The position numbers were made by a program, and so were the translations under genes. This document shows, one piece after another, positions 24,892 to 32,692 of a stretch of DNA of 32,692 bases (its first letter is position 1; every line of letters begins with the position of its first letter). The notes beneath the pieces were generated by a model, which was given only the letters and a program-made list of their open reading frames with translations, made no database searches and was not told where the DNA came from. Source of the stretch: Bacillota bacterium (GTDB taxonomy: Bacteria; Bacillota; Sulfobacillia; Sulfobacillales; Sulfobacillaceae); the NCBI GenBank assembly GCA_021784595.1, contig JAJYHT010000093.1:1-32692 (forward strand), in the 5' to 3' direction.

Positions 24892-26298
24892 ATGTCTATC
24901 AGACATCCAGTTGATGACGGCATCCTTGCAACGCTAACCGCACTATCGGCGCGAGAGGAAGTAGAGGAAGTCGAGATTCGGCTTGAGTTCAATGAGACAA
25001 CCCAGATTGATACCTTGAATGACCGTGTGCTTCACCAGACACATGTAGTGGACGTAGGCGGCAACGTGAGGGTCTTTGTCAACGGAGTTGTCGGGTTCGT
25101 GCACTTTGACGGTTGGAACGACATTGGCCGTCATGTGGACGAAGCGATCTTACTAGCAAAAATGAGTTATGGTCAGACAAGCCCATTCCGTCTCGGAGAT
25201 GTGCGTCCTGTGCGCATGATTCAACGGCTACAAACCAAAGAAGATCCCTTGACAGTTTCCTTGGAGAATAAAGTAGCGCTGCTACTTCATTATTCTGAGG
25301 TGGCCCGAAGTGCACATCCCTTAATAAAGTCGGTTACTGGCCGGTATTTTGATCGATATCGCCATCTATGGTTTGTCAACAGCCATGGAACGGGAATAGA
25401 ACAGGAAAAACTCGATTTAGGCGGAAATATTTTGGTAGTGTCGCGTGACCGAAACGGGACTGCTCAACGCGGAGTTTCTTTTGGGTCCTCTAATGACTTT
25501 GGAGTGATCCGAGATTTGGACGATGAAGTTCACGAGGCGGCTATGACTGCGGTAGCATTGTTGGAGGCTCCGGAGATTGTTGGAGGCGAATACACGGTAG
25601 TGGTGGACCCACATCTCGCCGGGGTGTTTGCTCACGAAGCCTTTGGTCATCTCAGCGAAGCTGACGGACAAGTGGGAGACTCTGGACTCATGGCCGAAAT
25701 GCATATTGGACGACATTTCGGGCCAGCCAATCTCCACATCTATGATACTGGCCAAGACTTGGGAAGCCGGGGATATCTCCCGGTGGACGATGAGGGCGTC
25801 GCAGCTTCTGATATAGATCTTATCAAAGATGGTGTGTTAGTGGGGCGCTTGCACTCTCGAGAAACGGCATCGCGCATGGGAGAATTTCCGACTGGTAACG
25901 CCCGTGCCCTGCATTATCGCTTCCCGCCGATTGTCCGGATGCGCAACACCGTGATTGCTCCAGGAGAAACAGCTTTTGAGGATTTGTTCCAAGGGATTGA
26001 AAAAGGTATCTACGCCAAAGGTAGCCACGGCGGACAAACCAATGGGGAACTTTTCACTTTTTTGGCGGCCGAAGCCTATCTCATCGAAAATGGACAGGTG
26101 ACCCGTCCATTGCGAAACGCCGTGTTAACCGGCAATGTGTTCAGCACGCTAGAACAGATTACGGCAGTAGGTAGCGATTTTACGCGGTATGAAGGCGGCG
26201 GAGGATGTGGAAAAGCCGGACAGATGCCATTGCCAGTAAGCCATCATGCGCCATCCCTACGTATTGAACGATGTTTAGTGGGGGGACGTAACCAATGA
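24892..26298 (+). CDS. tldD: TldD-like metalloprotease subunit
   Basis: A 468-residue TldD/PmbA-family protein. It carries the metal motif HEAFGH (248-253), with the following E acting as base in the HExxxH arrangement, and the C-terminal GGGGCGKAGQ, where Cys439 corresponds to the third zinc ligand. TldD and TldE form a heterodimeric protease that digests unfolded or modified peptides; in E. coli it removes the microcin B17 leader and degrades CcdA. AGGAGG precedes the ATG, and the stop overlaps the next start (ATGA). It heads a run of peptide-related genes, so a role in peptide processing or utilisation is inferred. Confidence 0.9.
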   Translation: MSIRHPVDDGILATLTALSAREEVEEVEIRLEFNETTQIDTLNDRVLHQTHVVDVGGNVRVFVNGVVGFVHFDGWNDIGRHVDEAILLAKMSYGQTSPFRLGDVRPVRMIQRLQTKEDPLTVSLENKVALLLHYSEVARSAHPLIKSVTGRYFDRYRHLWFVNSHGTGIEQEKLDLGGNILVVSRDRNGTAQRGVSFGSSNDFGVIRDLDDEVHEAAMTAVALLEAPEIVGGEYTVVVDPHLAGVFAHEAFGHLSEADGQVGDSGLMAEMHIGRHFGPANLHIYDTGQDLGSRGYLPVDDEGVAASDIDLIKDGVLVGRLHSRETASRMGEFPTGNARALHYRFPPIVRMRNTVIAPGETAFEDLFQGIEKGIYAKGSHGGQTNGELFTFLAAEAYLIENGQVTRPLRNAVLTGNVFSTLEQITAVGSDFTRYEGGGGCGKAGQMPLPVSHHAPSLRIERCLVGGRNQ

Positions 26299-27635
26299 CA
26301 AACTTTACCGCAGAACCGGGGTCACTCGGCAAACTTAGTTGGGACAAAGGACAGAGTGGCGATGGGGCTGATATTCAACGCCAAGTGTGGTCGGTCGAAG
26401 TCAAAGGTGGGCAAGCGCCCATGGTGCGCCACGGTTCCGAGCAAGTACGAGCCGTGAGAATGGTACAGGATGGGAGGTTGGGATTTGCCGCTTCTCGTAC
26501 CAAATCATGGCTAGAACTTAAGCAGGAAGCGCTCCGATCTTGTGCCAACGGACCGGAGACTAAACTGGACGAACCAGTCATTGGCTCCACGGCAGGCTCG
26601 AATATCAAATCTCGGTGGACTTCGGCCATGATTCCACAAATGAACGGCGCCGCCCTCACCCTTTACCATACCTTGCAAAACCTGTCTAGTGATTTCCGCC
26701 CTTCAGTCACGATATCCTTTGTGCAGGTTACCACCCAGTTAACGACCTCTAATGGAGGTCAGGCTGTGTGGACACAGGGGTATTGGGACGTGTCAGCAGG
26801 GGGCCGTCGGGTTAATGGCACCGATTTTCACGGGATTGCTGAGACACGGTTAAAAGCTGATGATATACCCGATATCAATCAATTAGGTCTGGATCTCGCA
26901 CAACGATTTGGCTGGGGCCAAGACCTTCAGACTATTGATAGCGGTAAGTATCCTATCGTGTTTTTGCCGCCAGTAACGATGGGGCTGTTAACTTCGGTTT
27001 TGGCGCGATTGTCCGGTCCATCCCTGATATCTGGCAACTCACCTTGGGAAGACCAACGTGAACAACAGGTTCTATCCCCTTTATTAAGCATCTTTAGTGA
27101 CGCCACCATACCAGATGGCCCTCGAACAAGTCCATTTGACGATGAGGGTACATCGACCGGAAAGTGGGCATTGATTGAGAACGGGATTTTGAAAAATTTT
27201 GTTCTGAATCGAGATGCCGCACGGCACCTCGGACTTGAACCCCAAGGAATGGGATACCGCCCCGCACCTACTGCAATGCCCCTGTCGTTGCCAGCTAATT
27301 TGGTGATCCAGCCCAGTGCCTCATCATTTAGCGAACTTCTTAACCGTTTTCCCCGCATGTTGGTTTTAAATGGGTGGATTGGAGGGCGGCCGACTAACCC
27401 ACTGCGGGGAGACATTGCTGGTAATGCCAGTGACTTGTATTTTTCCGAACAAGGGGTCATTACTGGTCGCGTGAAAAACGCCGTAATTAGTGTCAACGTG
27501 TTTGACGCGCTATCCCATCAGTTAGTGGACGTGGGCCAAGATGCCAGTTGGGTGGCCCAAGGCATGATGCAGGCAGCTCCCGGTAAACTCCCACCATTGT
27601 TGATTGACCATGTGGACGTTACCGTTAGGCAATAG
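26295..27635 (+). CDS. TldE/PmbA-like protease subunit
   Basis: A 446-residue partner of the TldD-like protein. It has the family architecture and the closing block (WIGGRPTNPLRGDIAGNASD, VITGRVKNAVISVNVFDAL) but no HExxxH motif, as expected for the non-metal TldE/PmbA subunit. ATG overlaps the TldD stop by 4 bases, so production is coupled. TldE-type subunits help form the substrate channel. The gene ends 73 bases before the lipoprotein gene, and no terminator is seen, so it is likely in the same operon. Confidence 0.85.
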   Translation: MTNFTAEPGSLGKLSWDKGQSGDGADIQRQVWSVEVKGGQAPMVRHGSEQVRAVRMVQDGRLGFAASRTKSWLELKQEALRSCANGPETKLDEPVIGSTAGSNIKSRWTSAMIPQMNGAALTLYHTLQNLSSDFRPSVTISFVQVTTQLTTSNGGQAVWTQGYWDVSAGGRRVNGTDFHGIAETRLKADDIPDINQLGLDLAQRFGWGQDLQTIDSGKYPIVFLPPVTMGLLTSVLARLSGPSLISGNSPWEDQREQQVLSPLLSIFSDATIPDGPRTSPFDDEGTSTGKWALIENGILKNFVLNRDAARHLGLEPQGMGYRPAPTAMPLSLPANLVIQPSASSFSELLNRFPRMLVLNGWIGGRPTNPLRGDIAGNASDLYFSEQGVITGRVKNAVISVNVFDALSHQLVDVGQDASWVAQGMMQAAPGKLPPLLIDHVDVTVRQ

Positions 27636-27708
27636 CGAAGGAACTTTTTTAGGAGACAGTAAAAATTGGCGTTCCCTAAGATACTTAACTAGACGAGGAG
27701 GACTAATC

Positions 27709-29445
27709 ATGAAAACCATTCGCCACCGCACCCCTGCAATTGTCTTGGGGACTGCGCTCAGCATTGCACCCTTTGCTCTAGCAGGGTGCGGTACACCTAG
27801 TGCGACGACGCCATCTCCGACCAAGACGAGCGCATCGCAACCAGTTCATGGCGGTACCATTATTCAAGCACTAGGACCATTGGTTGCCATAAACTGGTAC
27901 CAGCCTCTACGTCCTGTGGCTTATAACAGTTTGTATGATGCATGGGCAGCAAGTCTGATGTATAAAGGTCTGTTCCATATCGCACCCAACGGGACCATTG
28001 ATTTTTCGCGAAGCATTGCTAGCGGAATTACATGGAACAAGGCCGGAACTATATATACAGTGAAAATGAACCCTAAGTGGCACTGGTCTGATGGTGCCCC
28101 GGTGACAGCCCAAGATGTCCAGTTCACCTGGAAGCTGATCCAAGCGGCTAGTTCTCCTAGTGCGCCAGCACCATGGCCGTACGCGGGAGCAGGTTCTGGA
28201 GGGGTTCCCCAATTGATTAAGAGCTTTCAGGTGATCAACACGCACGAATTCCAAATTACCTTAACAAACCCGGTCAACCAAGTGTGGTTCGAATACAATG
28301 GGTTGGGTGATTTTATTCCGCTTCCGGTTCAAGCATGGAATCAGTATCCCAATAACGTAAACCAGGAATTGACTTATTTGGCCAACAACGGAAATAACGT
28401 CAACTTCTTTAACGTAGTTGACGGGCCGTTCCGTCTCACTAATGCCGTACAAAACGTGTCCTGGACCTTCACGCCCAATTCCCATTACGATGGCCACAAA
28501 CCTTATATCAATAAGTTCGTGTTGGCGTATCAAACGTCGGAAACCTCAGAGGTTAACGGATTAAAGACCGGAACAGTGCAAGTCGGATATCTGCCGTTAT
28601 CGATGTATAATGTTCGGAGCCAGTTAACGAACGACACGCTCAATACATCATACAGCTATAGCATTGACCGCACCATTTTGAACTTTCGTAGTCCGACCGT
28701 TGGCAATATTCTGCGCCAGTTGCCAGTGCGACAGGCCATGCAGATGGGCATTGACCAACAAGCGATTATCCAAGCCCTATATAACGGAATGGGCGTTCCT
28801 GGAACCGGTCCAGTGCCCCTTCACCCCAAGACGTTTTTAGCCCCTCAGCTATCCCAGCCACTCTACTCCTATAATATAAAAGCCGGGATTCAGTTGCTTA
28901 ACAAAAACGGATGGCATTTGGTGAACAACGTCATGACCAACAGCAAAGGCCAGCAACTATCGTTTAATATGGAATATGATGCTGGCAGCAGTACGACCTT
29001 GGCAATGGTCCAAATCATGCAGCAAGATTGGGCCAAAGAGGGAATCAAAGTCTCACTAAGCCCCTTGCCGTTTGCCACCATGTTGCAATATCACCACCAA
29101 CCGACCAAGTGGGACATCCAAACTGGTCTAGGGTGGAGTTATGGTGGCAGTTACCCCACGGGAGGCGGTATGTACGAGACTAATGGTGGATACAACTTTT
29201 ACGGGTACTCCAACCAGACAATGGATAGTTTGATTACTGCCACCCATACACCGCAACCGTCTACCGCCGCCACCCAACAAGCCTTAGACAACTATCAATT
29301 ATTCGCAGCTCGTCACTTGCCCAACTTGTGGATGCCTGTCCCCGAAGGTCTTGGAGAAGTCGAAAATACCGTGCATGGCGTGCATTCTTCTGCTAATAGC
29401 TTTACCGAATCCATTTCCCCTCAGTATTGGTGGATCACTCACTAA
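27709..29445 (+). CDS. ABC transporter peptide-binding lipoprotein (SBP family 5)
   Basis: A 578-residue substrate-binding protein. The N-terminus is a lipoprotein signal, LALAGC-like (residues 22-27, Cys27 after ALAG), following a positively charged n-region MKTIRHR and a hydrophobic h-region. A Ser/Thr/Pro-rich linker follows. The mature part has family-5 features such as FSRSIASGITWNK and WHWSDGAPVTAQDVQFTWKL, as in DppA/OppA. It would hand peptides or related solutes to the two permeases downstream. GAGGAGG lies 8 bases before this ATG; an in-frame longer frame upstream has no such site, so I use 27709. Its gene follows TldE. Confidence 0.92.
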   Translation: MKTIRHRTPAIVLGTALSIAPFALAGCGTPSATTPSPTKTSASQPVHGGTIIQALGPLVAINWYQPLRPVAYNSLYDAWAASLMYKGLFHIAPNGTIDFSRSIASGITWNKAGTIYTVKMNPKWHWSDGAPVTAQDVQFTWKLIQAASSPSAPAPWPYAGAGSGGVPQLIKSFQVINTHEFQITLTNPVNQVWFEYNGLGDFIPLPVQAWNQYPNNVNQELTYLANNGNNVNFFNVVDGPFRLTNAVQNVSWTFTPNSHYDGHKPYINKFVLAYQTSETSEVNGLKTGTVQVGYLPLSMYNVRSQLTNDTLNTSYSYSIDRTILNFRSPTVGNILRQLPVRQAMQMGIDQQAIIQALYNGMGVPGTGPVPLHPKTFLAPQLSQPLYSYNIKAGIQLLNKNGWHLVNNVMTNSKGQQLSFNMEYDAGSSTTLAMVQIMQQDWAKEGIKVSLSPLPFATMLQYHHQPTKWDIQTGLGWSYGGSYPTGGGMYETNGGYNFYGYSNQTMDSLITATHTPQPSTAATQQALDNYQLFAARHLPNLWMPVPEGLGEVENTVHGVHSSANSFTESISPQYWWITH

Positions 29446-29489
29446 GGGAGGGTTGTGATAAAGGTACGTAAAGGAGTGAAAAGACGCCG

Positions 29490-30425
29490 ATGGTACATTC
29501 TGAAACAAGTGCGCTAGATGGCGAGATGCTAGAATCTGAGGGTCCAGAGGACAGAGACACGCGTTCGGGGTCTCGATTTCGCCGGATCTTCTGGCACCAT
29601 CCCTTAGCCTGGTTGGGAATAATGGGGCTTGTGGTGTTGACCGGGTTTTCATTCTTAGGCCCTATACTTTACCATGCCAATCCCTATACGCTACATCTCA
29701 CTGCCATTTTACAACCACCTTCGGCCCAGTATCCCTTGGGTACTAATAACTTAGGACGGAATATGTTAGCCCGTTTGATGCTTGGCGGGCAAACATCGCT
29801 TGAGGTGGGATTTGCAGCGGCTATATCGGCCATGGCTATCGGCATCGTCTACGGTCTAGTGGCCGGGTATGCTGGAGGGTGGATCGACGCATTGATGATG
29901 CGTCTGGTTGACTTGCTGCGGTCAATTCCCGGTCTCTTTTTGCTCATATTTCTTGATTCGTTAGTCACTCCAAGTCCCGACCTGCTCATACTTCTAATCG
30001 CCTTTACGTCGTGGCATGGGGTCAGTCGCTTAGTGCGGGCCGAAGTCCTCTCACTAAAGCGTCGACTCTTTGTTGAAGCCTCGCTTGCGGTAGGAGCCAG
30101 CGCCGGACACATTGCCTTTAAGCATTTGCTGCCGAACATTCTAGGCACAGTAATCGTGGCGACTACATTTATGGTGGCGGATGCCGTGCTTGTTATCGCA
30201 AGCCTCAGTTTTCTAGGAATGGGTTTACCGCCGCCGATTCCGAACTGGGGCGCCATGCTAGCGGATTCCATGGCGTATTTACCCCAACATGCCTGGTGGT
30301 TGGTGTATCCCCCAGGACTAGCGGTACTATGGACCATCCTGTCGATTAGCTTTATCGGAGACGCCTTCCGAGCAGCACTGGACACCCGCATGGATTCGAG
30401 TTTTCGGGGAGGAAAAGTGTCATGA
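29490..30425 (+). CDS. ABC transporter permease, DppC/OppC-like
   Basis: A 311-residue permease with a cytoplasmic N-terminus, about five to six membrane segments and the EAA loop EASLAVGASAGHIAFKHLLP near residues 190-210, typical of BPD_transp_1 permeases. The N-terminal OppC_N-like segment and the GTNNLGRNMLARLMLGGQTS block match DppC/OppC. The AAGGAG is about 13 bases before the ATG, slightly long; a downstream ATG is possible. The stop overlaps the next permease start. The gene order, C type before B type, is the reverse of the common dppBC arrangement. Confidence 0.9.
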   Translation: MVHSETSALDGEMLESEGPEDRDTRSGSRFRRIFWHHPLAWLGIMGLVVLTGFSFLGPILYHANPYTLHLTAILQPPSAQYPLGTNNLGRNMLARLMLGGQTSLEVGFAAAISAMAIGIVYGLVAGYAGGWIDALMMRLVDLLRSIPGLFLLIFLDSLVTPSPDLLILLIAFTSWHGVSRLVRAEVLSLKRRLFVEASLAVGASAGHIAFKHLLPNILGTVIVATTFMVADAVLVIASLSFLGMGLPPPIPNWGAMLADSMAYLPQHAWWLVYPPGLAVLWTILSISFIGDAFRAALDTRMDSSFRGGKVS

Positions 30426-31375
30426 TGAAATATAGTCTGGCTCGGCTTTTACAGGCTATTCCCACTCTGATTTTGCTATCGGTCATCAGCTTTTTGCTCA
30501 TTCATGTGGTGCCAGGAGGCCCTGCCGTGGTCATGCTGGGTGATAAGGCTACCCCGGCCCTTATTGCCCAAATCAATCGATCACTTGGATTAAACAAACC
30601 GCTTTGGATGCAATATGGCATTTGGTTAACACAGTTGCTCCAAGGCAACTTGGGGTATGCCTACTCTTATCATCAAAGCGTCGCCAGCTTAATAGCTATC
30701 AATTTGCCCCGCACTTTAATTTTGGTAGTGACGGCGATTGCTATCTCACACGTCATTGCAGTTATCGTGGGTATCTATCAGGCCGCACATCGTGATCAAC
30801 CGATCGATCACCTACTTACTGCTCTGTTGTATTTTCTCTACGCGATGCCGACATTTTGGCTTGGGGTCCTAATGGTTTCGATCTTTTCAATTACCTTGGG
30901 ATGGTTTCCTTCGGGGGGATTATATAATCCTCTTTTGACTCAACCCACCTTTGGTTCGTATATCGACCATTTGGTACTACCAGCTTCTGTGTTGATTATT
31001 GGGTCAGTCGCGGGCTGGGGTCGTTATATGCGCTCTTCAATGTCTGAGACTCTCGTGCAAGACTATATTCGCACAGCCCGGGCCAAAGGTCTGAATGAAC
31101 GGGCTATATTGGTCCGGCATGCTCTCAAAAACTCGCTATTGCCTTTGATAACACTAGTAGGAATGTCTCTCCCTGGGCTCTTCAGTGGGGCCCTTATCAT
31201 CGAAATCATTTTTGATTACCCAGGCATGGGTCTTCTGTTTTGGAATGCCGCCCAGCAGCGGGATTATCCGATTTTGTTGGGAATTGTGATTATGGTAGGT
31301 GTCCTAACTATATTGGGAAATTTGTTGGCAGACATTTTATACGCGGTAGTGGACCCACGTATCCAATATCAGTAA
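30422..31375 (+). CDS. ABC transporter permease, DppB/OppB-like
   Basis: A 317-residue permease with the DppB/OppB N-terminus (ARLLQAIPTLILLSVISFLL), the RSLGLNKPLWMQYGIWL block and the EAA-type loop YIRTARAKGLNERAILVRHA followed by LKNSLLPLITLVGM. It starts within the previous stop (ATGA), with GGGGAGG upstream. With the DppC-like partner it forms the transmembrane channel. No ATPase gene follows directly: a racemase-family gene comes next. Confidence 0.92.
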   Translation: MMKYSLARLLQAIPTLILLSVISFLLIHVVPGGPAVVMLGDKATPALIAQINRSLGLNKPLWMQYGIWLTQLLQGNLGYAYSYHQSVASLIAINLPRTLILVVTAIAISHVIAVIVGIYQAAHRDQPIDHLLTALLYFLYAMPTFWLGVLMVSIFSITLGWFPSGGLYNPLLTQPTFGSYIDHLVLPASVLIIGSVAGWGRYMRSSMSETLVQDYIRTARAKGLNERAILVRHALKNSLLPLITLVGMSLPGLFSGALIIEIIFDYPGMGLLFWNAAQQRDYPILLGIVIMVGVLTILGNLLADILYAVVDPRIQYQ

Positions 31376-31481
31376 CTAGGACAGTTGGCTTTCCTATAAA
31401 TGGGTGCAGGCGACCATTCTTCATCATGTTGTTTAGCCCAGCATTCCGGTAATGATTATCGAGGAGGCATCATCCCTATTC

Positions 31482-32180
31482 ATGAGTAAAACTTTAGGAA
31501 TCTTGGCAGGATTAGGCCCGCTGGCCGGAGCTCATTTTTACCGCAGGATTATTGAACTAACGCCGGCTCAAGACGACGCTGAACATCTATCGGTCGTATT
31601 GATATCGGATCGAAGTATTCCTAGTCGGTTAGCCCATTTGTCGGGCACAGGGCTTTCGCCCATTTCGGCTTTGCAGGGCGTGGCCCAACGTTTAGTAGCC
31701 GCTGGAGCAGAAGTGTTGGCTATCCCATCGACGACTACCCATGCCTACTATCAAGATATCGCCACTTGTGTCTCAGTGCCTGTACTCAATCTTATAGCAT
31801 TAGTAACGGATGAAATTGTCCGTCAGGGCTGTCATCGGGTTGGCATTGTAGCAACATCCCCCACTCGGGAGTACGGGTTGTACGATAAAGCATTCGCCGC
31901 CTATGGCATTGAAGCAGTATATCCTGACGCTGTCACGCAGCGGGAAATTATGACAATTATTCATGGGGTCAAAGCGTCCGGTAACCATAGGTCATGGGGA
32001 CTGAGATTGATTAAGGTAATGCAGGATCGGTGGGTAGAGCAGGCTGATAGCTTAGTATTAGCCTGCACCGAGACACCTGTGGTCTTTGCGGCTGACTCAT
32101 CGGTCCCTCCAGTCTTAGAACGTCCGCTCTTGGACGCCACGGACCTTTTAGCACGTGCTGCTATCGCGGCCTGCCACTAA
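31482..32180 (+). CDS. Aspartate/glutamate racemase-family protein with Ser in place of the first catalytic Cys
   Basis: A protein of about 232 residues of the Asp/Glu/hydantoin racemase family. It starts MSKTLGILAGLGPLAGAHFY, as in YgeA-like racemases. The second active-site motif LACTETP (canonical GCTE) keeps its Cys, but the first (canonical PCNTAH) reads IPSTTTHAYY, so the first Cys is Ser. E. coli YgeA (EcL-DER) is known to have Thr at this position and to prefer one direction of racemisation. The start at 31482 gives the typical N-terminus; GAGGAGG lies 14 bases upstream, and a longer frame begins at 31452. It lies between peptide permeases and an aminopeptidase, so it may handle D-residues or acidic amino acids released from peptides. 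Confidence 0.85.
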   Translation: MSKTLGILAGLGPLAGAHFYRRIIELTPAQDDAEHLSVVLISDRSIPSRLAHLSGTGLSPISALQGVAQRLVAAGAEVLAIPSTTTHAYYQDIATCVSVPVLNLIALVTDEIVRQGCHRVGIVATSPTREYGLYDKAFAAYGIEAVYPDAVTQREIMTIIHGVKASGNHRSWGLRLIKVMQDRWVEQADSLVLACTETPVVFAADSSVPPVLERPLLDATDLLARAAIAACH

Positions 32181-32232
32181 CCAATCCTAGAGGGTTCAAG
32201 TATTGGAATTGATAAAAAGAAGGATGAGAGCC

Positions 32233-32692
32233 ATGAGGAAATGGACCATTACGGATCGATTAACAGAAAACAGTCCAAAAGTATGGATTGTACCCCAAGA
32301 AACCTTTGTATCTTTTAGCCACGCCCTATGGGAAGAAGCGCGGGAGATCCCGAAAGTATCCGAAGGATCGTTTTCAACGATTGTGTCTCAGAAGTACCTG
32401 GTGATAGTAGTCAATGCTTTACCCGTACGCCAATTGCGACGACAAATTTTCTATGAAGCGGCACGGGCTGCCAATAAACTGGGATTTCCCGAGACAGGTC
32501 TTTGGCTCACGGGACTACCGAACGCAATCTTACCTTCAGTGATTTCTGGCGTGGAGCATGGCTTATATCGTTATCAAGAGAATGTTGCCACCTCTTATGT
32601 TCAAACAGTGACGGTGGTGGGGGATGCTCATATGCAACAAGGACTATTAGACCTCACCGTGATTGCCCAAGCCCAGTCATGGACAGATCGGA
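32233..32692 (+). CDS. M17-like leucyl aminopeptidase, N-terminal part cut by the window edge
   Basis: The frame from ATG at 32233 is open to the window end (153 codons). It has AAGGA 8 bases upstream. The visible part reads like the non-catalytic N-terminal domain of M17 aminopeptidases: YLVIVVNALPVRQLRRQIFY, EAARAANKLG, then VISGVEHGLYRYQENVATSY and IAQAQSWTDR, the point where the family continues into the catalytic domain (usually RDL.N.P). Without the metal-binding residues the call stays provisional. It continues the peptide-handling theme of the operon. Confidence 0.65.
   Translation, partial: MRKWTITDRLTENSPKVWIVPQETFVSFSHALWEEAREIPKVSEGSFSTIVSQKYLVIVVNALPVRQLRRQIFYEAARAANKLGFPETGLWLTGLPNAILPSVISGVEHGLYRYQENVATSYVQTVTVVGDAHMQQGLLDLTVIAQAQSWTDR

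Noticed and set aside
1-32692. CRISPR arrays, tRNA or rRNA genes
   Set aside because: No regularly spaced repeats and no tRNA- or rRNA-like sequence were seen on reading both strands.

Overview
The window looks like a chromosomal accessory region of a Gram-positive bacterium. Genes are tightly packed, AGGAGG-type ribosome binding sites are common, promoters are of the TTGACA type, GTG starts occur, and base composition looks intermediate. The mix of oxidative catabolism, NCS1 transport and decayed mobile DNA would fit an environmental Firmicute such as a Sulfobacillus relative. That name is an inference from general impression only. I saw no rRNA, tRNA or CRISPR array.

Region 1 (about 1-13050, all minus strand) is one long catabolic operon. 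Read from its promoter near 13046 it encodes an NCS1 permease, a GntR/FCD regulator, a double cupin, a RidA-like protein, an ACMSD-type amidohydrolase and a fumarylacetoacetate-hydrolase-family enzyme. Next come the three subunits of a molybdenum hydroxylase (FAD, 2Fe-2S and Mo subunits). It ends with an SDR dehydrogenase, an FAD aromatic monooxygenase, a CoxG-like protein, a TIM-barrel isomerase-like protein and an FAD oxidoreductase cut by the window edge. The set fits uptake, hydroxylation, decarboxylation or ring opening, and hydrolysis of an N-heteroaromatic compound. The substrate cannot be read from sequence.

Region 2 (13190-17240) is an island of decayed mobile DNA around one intact two-gene cassette. 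It holds a frameshifted ISAs1-family transposase with a 170 bp MITE-like insertion, then a DprA/Smf-like gene five bases upstream of a phosphoribosyltransferase that ends in a topoisomerase-type zinc ribbon. After these come a short DruA/DUF4338-like remnant and the first 27 codons of an amino-acid permease, cut off at the island's edge. The DprA-PRTase pair is the best candidate here for a little-described nucleic-acid conflict or competence-like system.

Region 3 (17241-21717) has a class V aminotransferase diverging from an XRE-cupin regulator, with a near-identical 11-base motif in front of each. It also has a minus-strand set of an ECF-like sigma factor and two alpha/beta hydrolases.

Region 4 (22172-24305) is a nested element. 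A degraded group II intron of about 1.8 kb splits an IS4-family transposase remnant. Joining the exons restores the catalytic Y-(2)-R-(3)-E-(6)-K signature exactly, at the glutamate codon.

Region 5 (24796-end, plus strand) is a peptide-related operon. It starts with a 24-codon short ORF with a good ribosome binding site, followed by TldD- and TldE-like proteins, a peptide-binding lipoprotein, two ABC permeases, an Asp/Glu racemase-family protein lacking the first catalytic cysteine, and the start of an M17-like aminopeptidase. No ABC ATPase is seen before the window ends.
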